A program made the position numbers and the translations under genes. From contig JAFUWG010000026.1 in the NCBI GenBank assembly GCA_017483605.1, positions 1-64,000 of the forward strand: a DNA stretch of 64,000 nucleotides. Direction: 5' to 3'. The stretch is from Bacteroidaceae bacterium (GTDB lineage: Bacteria > Bacteroidota > Bacteroidia > Bacteroidales > Bacteroidaceae). Under the pieces are notes generated by a model. That model had not been told where the DNA came from, searched no databases, and saw only the letters and a program-made list of their open reading frames with translations. Position 1 is the first letter of the stretch. Every line of letters starts with the position of its first letter. Shown piece by piece: positions 33,195 through 42,900 of the stretch.

Positions 33195-35045
33195 ATGGCA
33201 GAAAAATTGGAAGTGAAGGAACTTGCCGAAGTGGCGGTTCGCTTTTCAGGTGATTCTGGCGACGGCATGCAGTTGGCCGGAAACATCTTTTCTACAGTGT
33301 CAGCCACTGTAGGTAACAGTATCAGTACTTTTCCTGACTATCCTGCAGACATCCGTGCCCCGCAAGGGTCGCTGACGGGTGTGAGCGGCTTTCAGGTGCA
33401 CATCGGTGCGGAGATGGTTTACACTCCAGGCGACAAGTGCGACGTGCTGGTGGCAATGAACGCTGCAGCACTGAAGACACAATATAAATATGCGAAACCG
33501 GGGGCTTCCATCATCATCGACACCGACTCGTTTCAAGCAGCCGACCTGAAGAAAGCGGCATTTGCCACTGAGGACTATCTGGGCGAGATGGGCATCGACC
33601 CCGATCGTGTGATTGCTTGCCCCATCACCACGATGGTGAAGGACTGCTTGGCAGACAGCGGCATGGATGTGAAAGCCATGCTCAAGTGTCGCAACATGTT
33701 CGCTCTCGGACTCGTCTGCTGGCTCTTCGACCGCGACCTCAACATTGCGTTCAACTTCCTCAAGGAGAAGTTCGCCAAGAAGCCGGGTGTGGCAGAAGCC
33801 AACATCAAGGTGATTCAGGCAGGTTACGACTACGGACACAACACACACAGCAGTGTGGCAAATGTCTATCGCATCGAGACGAAGAACAAGGTGCCTGGAC
33901 GCTATATGGACATCACAGGCAACAAAGCCACTGCCTACGGCTTCATTGCCGCTGCCGAAAAGGCGGGCTTGAAACTCTACCTCGGCTCTTATCCCATCAC
34001 ACCAGCCACCGACGTGCTCCACGAACTGTCGAAGCACAAGTCGCTGGGTGTGACTACCGTGCAGTGTGAAGACGAAATCGCAGGTTGTGCATCTGCTGTA
34101 GGCGCTTCCTTTGCAGGAGCACTGGGTGTGACCTCCACATCGGGCCCTGGCATCTGCTTGAAGAGCGAAGCCATGAACCTTGCTGTCATTATGGAGTTGC
34201 CACTCGTGGTGCTCGACGTGCAGCGTGGTGGCCCTGCTACGGGTCTTCCCACCAAGTCAGAGCAGACAGACCTCTTGCAAGCCCTCTTCGGACGTAACGG
34301 CGAATCGCCCATGCCAGTCATTGCAGCCACCTCACCCACTGACTGCTTCGATGCTGCCTATACGGCAGCCAAGATGGCACTGGAGCACATGACTCCTGTC
34401 ATCCTCATGACCGATGCATACGTAGCCAATGGTTCGGCTGCATTCAAGTTGCCAAATCTGGCTGAATACCCAGCCATCAACCCTCCATACGTGCCCGAAG
34501 AACTGAAAGGCTCATGGACACCTTACCTCCGCAATCCAGAGACGGGTGTGCGCTACTGGGCAGTGCCCGGTCGTGAAGGGTTCCAGCACATCCTCGGCGG
34601 ATTGGAGAAAGACAACAAGACGGGTGCCATTTCTACCGACCCAGAGAACCACGACCTGATGACCCATCTGCGTCAGGAGAAAATCGACAAAATCCAAGTG
34701 CCCGACCTCGAAGTGCTGGGCGACAAGAACGATGCCGACCTCCTCATCGTGGGCTTCGGTGGCACTTACGGACACCTCCACGCTGCGATGGACGAACTTC
34801 GTGCTCAAGGCAAGAAGGTGGCACTGGCTCATTTCAAGTTCATCAACCCACTGCCCAAGAACACCGCTGCTGTCCTCAGCAAGTACAAGAAGGTGGTGGT
34901 AGCCGAACAGAATATGGGTCAACTCGCCGCTTGGCTCCGCATGAAGGTGGATAACTTCACCCCCGAACAGTTCAATCAAGTGAAGGGACAACCCTTCGTG
35001 GTCAGCGAACTCGTGGAGGCATTTAATGAGATAATTAACAAGTAG
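33195..35045 (+). CDS. korA: 2-oxoacid:ferredoxin oxidoreductase, fused gamma-alpha subunit
   Basis: The 616-residue protein has the gamma-type domain first (RFSGDSGDGMQLAG, residues 16-29; to about 190). The alpha-type pyrimidine-binding domain follows (KLYLGSYPITPATDVLHELS, AGCASAVGASFAGALGVTST), then a C-terminal domain ending VKGQPFVVSELVEAFNEIIN. With KorB it oxidises 2-oxoglutarate (or a related 2-oxoacid) to the acyl-CoA with reduction of ferredoxin, the usual anaerobic TCA-branch enzyme in Bacteroidetes. The open frame extends upstream to a TTG at 33,069 inside the promoter; the ATG at 33,195 (MAEKLEVKELAEVAVRF) is the proper start. A GxxExxY cassette separates it from korB. Confidence 0.92.
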   Translation: MAEKLEVKELAEVAVRFSGDSGDGMQLAGNIFSTVSATVGNSISTFPDYPADIRAPQGSLTGVSGFQVHIGAEMVYTPGDKCDVLVAMNAAALKTQYKYAKPGASIIIDTDSFQAADLKKAAFATEDYLGEMGIDPDRVIACPITTMVKDCLADSGMDVKAMLKCRNMFALGLVCWLFDRDLNIAFNFLKEKFAKKPGVAEANIKVIQAGYDYGHNTHSSVANVYRIETKNKVPGRYMDITGNKATAYGFIAAAEKAGLKLYLGSYPITPATDVLHELSKHKSLGVTTVQCEDEIAGCASAVGASFAGALGVTSTSGPGICLKSEAMNLAVIMELPLVVLDVQRGGPATGLPTKSEQTDLLQALFGRNGESPMPVIAATSPTDCFDAAYTAAKMALEHMTPVILMTDAYVANGSAAFKLPNLAEYPAINPPYVPEELKGSWTPYLRNPETGVRYWAVPGREGFQHILGGLEKDNKTGAISTDPENHDLMTHLRQEKIDKIQVPDLEVLGDKNDADLLIVGFGGTYGHLHAAMDELRAQGKKVALAHFKFINPLPKNTAAVLSKYKKVVVAEQNMGQLAAWLRMKVDNFTPEQFNQVKGQPFVVSELVEAFNEIINK

Positions 35046-35607
35046 TTTTTTTCAACAACGAATTTTTCGAATTTAACGAATCGTGTAAAGAATGCCACAA
35101 GCGGCGACGAATGGAATCGAATGGCAATGGAAACTCAACGAAGAGACTTGATATATCCTCAAGAAACCTACGAGATTATCGGGGCTTCAATGGCGGTGCA
35201 TAACGCCCTTGGTAGAGGCTTTACAGAAAAAGTCTATCAAGAGGCTTTAGCGATTGAGTTTCAGGAAAGAGGCATACCCTTTCAGCGTGAAATAGAAATC
35301 CATGCTGTTTATAAAGGTAACACACTTTCGGCAACCTTCATTCCAGATTTTATCTGCTATGATAAGATTATTGTTGAACTGAAGGCTGTGAAAGATTTGG
35401 AAGATGTGTATCGTGCACAGGCTCTTAATTATGCCAAAATAGCGGGCTTTCGATTGGCTCTCCTCATCAACTTCGGTGAATCACGTTTGGTTGCAGAAAG
35501 ACTTCCCATTCTTGCGTGACATCTTACATTCGTTTTTATTCGTTGTCGTCCACGACATTTCCCCTCGCTTATTCGTAAAATTAGATTTATTCGTTGTTAA
35601 AAAATAA
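35046..35607. mobile_element. GxxExxY cassette with imperfect inverted arms
   Basis: The left arm (35,046-35,081) and right arm (35,607-35,571, reversed) match at about 29 of 34 positions with one gap (TTTTTT, AACAACGAAT, then CnAATTTnACGAAT). Further ACGAAT/TCGAAT motifs follow inward on the left (35,106-35,122) and ATTCGT motifs on the right (35,528 and 35,538), so the symmetry covers about 80 bp on each side of a single gene. The unit fills the korA-korB junction exactly. No target-site duplication is clear. Confidence 0.6.
35121..35519 (+). CDS. GxxExxY protein (PD-(D/E)XK-like)
   Basis: The 132-residue protein is a clear GxxExxY family member: the name motif is GFTEKVY within ALGRGFTEKVYQEAL (residues 30-44). 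A nuclease-like core follows (FIPDFICYDKIIVELKAVKD, with D and ExK), then ALNYAKIAGFRLALLINFGE. The family is very common in Bacteroidetes, has a PD-(D/E)XK-type fold pattern and no established function. Start is ATG 35,121 or the in-frame ATG at 35,127; the first overlaps one of the CGAAT motifs of the arm. Its place between two subunits of one enzyme, within inverted arms, suggests that it moved in as a cassette. Confidence 0.88.
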   Translation: MAMETQRRDLIYPQETYEIIGASMAVHNALGRGFTEKVYQEALAIEFQERGIPFQREIEIHAVYKGNTLSATFIPDFICYDKIIVELKAVKDLEDVYRAQALNYAKIAGFRLALLINFGESRLVAERLPILA

Positions 35608-35614
35608 AAACATT

Positions 35615-36619
35615 ATGAGTTTTACAGTTCAAGATTATAAAAAAGGTCAGCCACGTTGGTGTCCTGGCTGTGGCGACCACTTTTTCCTTGCCTCCCTCCA
35701 CAAAGCAATGGCAGAAATAGGTGTGGAGCCTTGGAACAACGCTGTTATTTCTGGCATTGGATGTTCATCCCGTCTGCCACACTATATGGCAACCTACGGC
35801 ATGAACACCATCCACGGACGTGCTGCTGCCATCGCTACGGGTTGCAAGGTGGCAAACCCCGACTTGACCGTGTGGCAGGTGAGTGGTGACGGCGATGGTC
35901 TTGCCATCGGTGGTAACCACTTCATCCATGCGAATCGTCGCAACATCAACCTCAACATGATTCTGCTCAACAACCGCATCTATGGTTTGACAAAGGGGCA
36001 GTACTCCCCCACTTCTCCTCGCGGATTCGTGTCGAAGTCAAGCCCTTATGGCACAGTGGAAGACCCCTTCCGTCCTGCCGAACTCTGCTTCGGTGCACGT
36101 GGACACTTCTTTGCACGTGCCGTCGCCACCGATGCTGCTGGTACGGTGGACATCCTCAAGGCTGCCTACAATCACAAGGGTGCTGCCGTGTGTGAGATTC
36201 TGCAGAACTGCGTCATCTTCAACAATGGCACCCACGATGCCGTCTATTCGAAAGAAGGACGTGCCAAGAACGCCATCTATGTGGAGCATGGCAAACCGCT
36301 CATCTTTGGTGAGAATCGCGAGTTCGGACTCATGCAGGAAGGCTTTGGGCTGAAGATTGTCAAGATTGGCGAGAACGGCGTCACAGAGAAAGACATCCTC
36401 ATCCACGACGCCCATTGCGAAGACAACACCCTCCAACTCAAACTTGCCCTCATGGGTAACGGCGACGGCTTCCCTGTGGCACTCGGCGTCATCCGCGATG
36501 TGGATGCCCCCACCTACGACGACAGCGTGACCGCTCAAATCGAAGAAGTCAAGGCGACGAAGAAATATCACAACTTTGCGGAATTATTGGAGACCAACGA
36601 CATCTGGGAAGTGAAGTAA
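35615..36619 (+). CDS. korB: 2-oxoacid:ferredoxin oxidoreductase, beta subunit
   Basis: The 334-residue protein is the thiamine-diphosphate-binding subunit: WCPGCGDHFFLASL (near residue 16), the TPP/Mg motif GDGDGLAIGGNHFIHANRRN and NIRIYGLTKGQ-type sequence (NNRIYGLTKGQYSPTS). It partners the fused KorA. The open frame extends back to a TTG at 35,594 inside the right arm of the GxxExxY cassette. The ATG at 35,615 (MSFTVQDYKKGQPRW) is the real start. A very strong terminator follows. Confidence 0.93.
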   Translation: MSFTVQDYKKGQPRWCPGCGDHFFLASLHKAMAEIGVEPWNNAVISGIGCSSRLPHYMATYGMNTIHGRAAAIATGCKVANPDLTVWQVSGDGDGLAIGGNHFIHANRRNINLNMILLNNRIYGLTKGQYSPTSPRGFVSKSSPYGTVEDPFRPAELCFGARGHFFARAVATDAAGTVDILKAAYNHKGAAVCEILQNCVIFNNGTHDAVYSKEGRAKNAIYVEHGKPLIFGENREFGLMQEGFGLKIVKIGENGVTEKDILIHDAHCEDNTLQLKLALMGNGDGFPVALGVIRDVDAPTYDDSVTAQIEEVKATKKYHNFAELLETNDIWEVK

Positions 36620-36670
36620 TCTCCCTCCCCCAATAGGGCAAATATCGTAAACTTTACTTGTCAAAACGAC

Positions 36671-36726
36671 AATAAAGAATGGCGAAAGCGGTAAAAATCA
36701 CTGCTTTCGCCATTCTTTATTTACTT
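36671..36726 (+). terminator. Strong terminator of korAB
   Basis: A perfect 19-bp stem: AATAAAGAATGGCGAAAGC (36,671-36,689) with GCTTTCGCCATTCTTTATT (36,703-36,721), then a T-rich run. Confidence 0.85.
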
Positions 36727-36731
36727 TTTGT

Positions 36732-36762
36732 TTTGTCCTTTCATCCTAAAAATGTAATTTTG
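36732..36762 (+). promoter_or_regulatory. Promoter of the giant gene
   Basis: TTTG (36,732-36,735), 19 nt, TAATTTTG (36,755-36,762): exact consensus and spacing. The leader then contains a TG-rich run (about 36,773-36,810). Confidence 0.7.
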
Positions 36763-36850
36763 GCATCTCTCGTGTGTGTATGTATGTGCGCATAATGTAT
36801 GTGTGTGCATATCTAAAAATCGCCCCCAATACTCCACGAGCAACCCAATT

Positions 36851-36925
36851 ATGAATGCAATAACAATACCCGCCAGCTTGACTTACGTCACAGGGGCTGA
36901 TGAGGATTCTACGACACAATATTAA
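36851..36925 (+). other. Possible upstream ORF in the giant-gene leader
   Basis: An ATG at 36,851 opens a 24-codon frame (MNAITIPASLTYVTGADEDS, then TTQY, stop at 36,925). It overlaps the first possible ATG of the giant gene (36,900) in another frame and stops 19 nt before the ATG at 36,945. It could modulate translation; there is no evidence beyond position. Confidence 0.3.
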
Positions 36926-36944
36926 TGATATATTTCTAAGATAT

Positions 36945-39900
36945 ATGAAGACGAAAATGAAGCGAGATATTGACGGAATGTGGAGTGATGTGGATACCAC
37001 AAATACAAATACCATACTTTCAGGGCAAAAGTGCCATACTTATGCCTCGAAAGTGCCATACTTAGCAGGGCTAAACACCATACTTGCAAAGACGATTCTC
37101 CTGGTTTTGCTGTTCCTCGTTGGGGGAGTGGTGAGTGAGGTGTGGGGAGAAAGCTACACATATATTGTTATCAATCATTCAGGCGAACAAGCCATCAAAG
37201 AGACGGTTACGGAGACTTCAGGACAGACCCCCGACATTACACGCACTACGAAGATAGCCAGCCCGCTGGTTACGAAGTGGTTCTACTATAGCGACGAGGA
37301 GTGCACTACAATCATGAGCACGCTTCCGGCCAGTGATGCTACTATCTATGTTCGCTACTCGCACAACTACAATCGTGAGCTGTTCAATCTGAATCGTAAC
37401 ATTGCCTACCAGATAAAGTATGGCGACTATTACTTCAGCAACAACGGCAACAACAAAGACCTGAGATTCTTTCAAGCGACAAATGCCACACTCACGTCAA
37501 CTCCAGGCTATGCATCCTGGACTTTCGACGGAAACGACCCCTATCGCATTCAGCTTTTCAACTATGCTACAACTAACGGCTATCCTTTCTTGCATGAAAA
37601 TGGTACGGATGCGCACATGTACCCTGGACAGTCGCCTGGAAATATGGATACGAAGTTCTTTACTATCTTAAACAGCCCCACTTGTAGCGGCAAATACATC
37701 GTTGCTGCCGTCTGCGTGCCTAATGGGAAATACAAAGCTCTGCGAAAGAATGGAGAGTATGCGTGGGGACGAGTAGAAAATGCCGTTTCTAATATTAACA
37801 ATGACGACTGCTGCTTCACCATCGTGAACGATGCAGCCATCGCCCCGTCAAGTCACAACTACACCTACTACGTGGTGAACAAAAGTGGCGAAGTGACCGT
37901 GTGGAACTTCTGCAAGCAGTCAGCCGGCACGGCGCCCCACATTCCTGATATTATCAAGACTCCGCTGCTTGCCGACAATGCGTTCCACTACTACACATAC
38001 AGCGACAGCTACCGCACGGCAGGCGAGGGCGTGACCTATGGCGTGTGGTCAGACCTGGCCAAGTGGAATACAAAAGATAACACCAACGATATTGTTCCAT
38101 ATGGGAAATATACCATTCCCGGAGGCACAGCAGAGCTAACCACACTACCTGCCGCCAATACAAAGATTCTTGTAACGTATGATGCTAACCCTACTATTCA
38201 AGAGGTAAACGGATTGACAATTGATATTAACGGGGGTACGTCATACAACATAAATCTGGAAAACACCAATAACACGGGATACCTCTATTCTGATGGTTCT
38301 AATTTCGCAAGAAATACAGGTAGCGTCAATGAAACCACTCTTGCATCGCAAGATTATTTGTGGTCGTTTGGCGGCAATGACCCATACAACATACAGCTAC
38401 GTAGCGAAAAAGTGGGCAACACATACCAGTTGGCAAACAATGAAACGAGTCGCCAAAGTGAGGTAGACCCCCAAAATAGTGGATTCTCTTTCCAATTATA
38501 CAGTTCCGTCAGTCGTAGCAGCTCCACGTCATACCCGTTCAACTCCTTTATCCTCATGCAAGGTGATGATGGCAAGTTTGAGTTGATGTACACTTATCAG
38601 AAGGGTATGTCTATGTCTGGAGGAAATATTTATTCATATGCCTATCCATATTTGTCAACCAACAACGCAGGAAATGGACTGATGATAAGAGGTGTATGGC
38701 GTCATTCTGTTGATGCCAGCAGATGGGCTCATGGCGGTAGAGACATACAAGTTGTGCTAACCCCCAGCCTCTCCAACTGCGACTATAACTTCAAGCTGGT
38801 GCGTAACGGTGACGTTGAATCGACCGTGACCGTAGCCGACAAGCCTGCCGGTGGCAGCATAGCAAGCATCATGCCGGCCAGCATGGAAGACGCCAATGCA
38901 AGCGGCTATCTGTTCTACCCCACGCTGGCCGATGCACTGGCTGGCACAAACGCCATCACGACACTACCCTTCGACAAGAGCCTCAGCGTTGACATCTTCG
39001 TCGTGTGCACTTATGCTGCCGTCAGTGTCACCTACCGCATCATCAACAAGAGCAGCAAGCTTGTATTTGGCGACATTACAGGTACCTTTACGCCTGACAA
39101 TACACCAGAAGAGAATCTGCCCAATGCCTATCAGAGCCCGTTAGCCACCAACTATCGTTTCTACACCAATGGAGGCTATAACAGTACTGCCGACACCTAT
39201 ACTCCCACAAATCCGATAGACCAGACAAGTGCCCCTTACATTCCTGCGGCCAACGACGTCATCTATGTACTATACGACTACAACCCTTCGAACAGCGTCA
39301 CAATGGGTTCCAATACGTTGACCATTGACCTGACGGGTAATACTGTTTACAAGTGGAATCTGCAATCGGAGGGTTCACCTAAATGGCAAATGGTGAATGG
39401 TTCTACTAGCACAGTAACGTTTAACGGAAAGAATGTCACTCGTGTCCAGCTTGACCAAAGTCATACTGATACGCCTTCAACATGGACGGGCAATTTCCTT
39501 TGGACGCTGGAAGGGAGTGATCCCTACGATATCGTTATCCGCAATGTAACCTATCCAGACTATTTCTATTCGTGGCAGGATGGAACGGGCTCTCCTACAG
39601 GAAAGACTCACAAATACGTCTGGAATGAGACACAGGCCACGGCTAGCGGGGCTGCTTTCGTCAAGCATTGGGCGCTACTCACAGGCAACAAACTGTTTAG
39701 TGAGAACGCAGGCGATGGCTATGTACTTTTCCACCATGATGATGGTTGGGCAAACAGGGTGCCTTATACGAGCATTGCCTCAAATAACGAGGCCGAAGTA
39801 CTGTTTAGTTTGCCTGCTTTAGTTACCTACCACGTAGTAAACAAGTCGAACCAGATTGCCATCTCCAAGCAGGAAACATCGGGCAGCACAATCGCTATGC

Positions 39901-42900
39901 CCACGGAGTTGAAGTCACCATACATTACAAACAACGCGAACTATCTGTTCTTCAACACACAGGCCGATGCATACGCCTATAGTAGTGCTGCCGATGCCGC
40001 TGCAAGGACAGCTGCCGCCACTAAAGCCATCAGCGGTACCTCCAAGGCAGGACAGGTGGTTTATGTGGGCTATTATTACGACGAGTTGCAAAAGCCTGCC
40101 GCATTGCCTGGCTTAAGTGAGTCCCCAGTATGGTATCAGATGTTTACAGGGACAAATAACTATTTCTATCTTTCTGCAACGACGAGCACAAACCCAATAT
40201 ATGCGGGAACAAATGCCGAAACGACTTCGACACCATCGACAGATGACAACTATCTGTGGCGGTTCCTTGGCGGAGACCCATACGGATTTTACATACAAAA
40301 CCGTGAAGCCGTTAATCTTGGAGAACAAAGTGGAGGAACTTACGACTGGGCTAACAAATCAAAGCTGACGTTCGACCAAATGCACCTTGTCAATGGTGGG
40401 TCTTCTTATTTCATCGGCGGAAAATACAGTGCTGAAGGAACGTCTTTCGTCATGCTAAAAGTCGGAACGGAATATAATATTGTCCGAGTAAATCCGGGAG
40501 AACCCATTGGTGGTCAGTTCTACTTGCAATTCTTGAAAGCAGACAATTCCAACCCCAAGAGGGTCGTGATGTACAACAACAGCAATTCTCCTGTACCTGC
40601 CGCTTACACATCAAACCTGGACAAGGACGACTTCAAATTCTACAGGCTTAGCATGGCTAACTTCAGGTTCCACCTGACCACGCATATAGGAACTCAGAAT
40701 CTGGTAGAACTGCAGTTGGCAGACATCACGACGGATATCAGTCTGCCGGAAATCCTAAAACGCAAGTTCTGCCGGTATGAATTCTATCTGAACAGCGACC
40801 TTTCCACCAGCCTTGTTACAACCTATAAGGATGTTGTTGAGAATGGCACCTTGACAGATGAAGCCTATGACATATACGTAAAGTACTCCACATCAGATGC
40901 ACTCGGCAACAATCTGTTGCCCTTCGAGGTCAGTACCTCGAACAGCGCCGCCCACTGGTATGTCCTGCATCTTCAGAACGCATCGAACCTCATGTATCGT
41001 AGTCAGAACGCGAATCCAAGCAACAACAAAGTGGCTTGTACAACCAGCCCTGTCTATGACAGCAACTACTGCTTCGCATTCACTGGCGACCCCTACGAAC
41101 TGCAAATCATCAACAAGGCTGCGGGTGACGGCAAGTTTCTTGGCGTGCCTGCCGGTTCCACAGGAGAGAAGAAACCTTGGTTCTACTCTACAGACGATAG
41201 TCCCATCATTACCTACGAACTGGTAGATGGTACAAATTATGACGACAATCAGTTCCGTTTACGCGTCTATGGCACTACGGACTATTTCCTGTATTATCTT
41301 TCCGAACTGCGCTATAACAACACGCAATACAACAACTTAACCAGCATGGCATGGGTAGAAGAGCTGCCAGAGTTCACTTATACCTACAACATTGTGGATA
41401 ATACAGGCCGCATTGCCATCAAGTACACCCTGAAGAGCACAGAGAAGGAGCGTACAACAACGACACTCGGCAGCAGCTACACCACACTGCCTGAAGCTAT
41501 CCGCAGCCCATACATTGACGGTGAGACTCTCACGTTTTACGCCACAGCCACACAACGGAATGACGGAAGTCCAGTCTATGATGCCGACGGAAGGACTGTT
41601 TACGACCTCTCGAACCCTATTACGGAACGCCCTGGAACCGATGGGGCAAACATCTACGTGCGCTATACTACGGATCTTGCACACCTGATGGATATGCCGC
41701 TGCATCTGAGAGGTGTGCGTGGCTTCGACATGAAAATCAATGGGCATTACATCTACGACAACAGTGGGAGTATCGACCACGAAAGCACTACAGCCAACAA
41801 GAGCGAACGTAACCATTTGTGGCACTTCAAGGGACTTGACCCATACGCCGTGCAGGTGGAGAATGTGGGGACAAGCAGACTCTTCACTCATGACACTACT
41901 ACGCCAGGGCTCTCCCTTGGCTCTGCCACTACAAACACTTACTTCATCCTAATGCAGTATGGCAATGACTATGAGGATGAGACAGAGGACGCTAAAACTG
42001 TAAGCAAGATAAAGGTAGAGCTGATGGCTGCCTCATGTAAAGACCTTGCCACGGAAAACTATCACAGCGTGGGTCGCACAACGGGCGATGGCAACAACGC
42101 CTCGCTGTTTGCCAATGCCACGGGTTATGAACACGGCAATGACGCCATCAAGATTTTGCTGAATGTGGGGTATATCAACGTCAATTACAACATCGTGGAC
42201 AAAGCAGGAAAGATTGTCGTGGCCAATATCCCTGGCGAGGAAAGCGGAGGCGTGCCATACTTGCCCGACTCATGGCGCAGCCCTATGGCCAGCAACTTCT
42301 ACTACTGGCAGGAGAGCAACTTCACGGCGGGAAAAATCAGTGCTGCGACATTCGAATTGAAGGAAGGCGACCATAGCAACACAGCCAACGCCTCGGCTCA
42401 AATCACCTCCATCTCCGACCCTGCTGACGGAAAGATTTACGTCACCTACGATGTTAACTCGGCTATCGATCTCAACGGCAGCCAGAACCGCGACAACGAG
42501 GGCAAAACATATCTGCTGAAGTTTGCCAATGGCGGAACCTATCAGCTGGAGAACGGCAGTGACGGACTGGCAAGTGCCCAGAAAGCAGTCTATCCCTACA
42601 ACAATGGCGAGGCCAATCTCTACGTCTATGACAGCGATCGATGGTCAAACCAGCATGATGCTGCCGCCAGCACCCGCACCCGCTGGGCTTGGTATTTGGA
42701 AAGCGTAAACAGCGACCCATATCGCGTGAAGGTGGCTTCGTTCCAGAACTACACGCTGACAGAGCCTGACAAATCGGGCGAGGCCAACAAGTATCTCTAT
42801 CTGCACACCTACGTTCCCGACCCGAGCATAGGCGTGGTGACGGGTGTCACCACCACCCATAGTGCTGTGACCGCCCGTGATGCTGCCGACGTACCGACGG

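Noticed and set aside
37012..37085. The four 22-bp repeats as a CRISPR array
   Set aside because: Units are contiguous with only partial identity, no separate spacers, no cas genes, and they lie in a coding frame.
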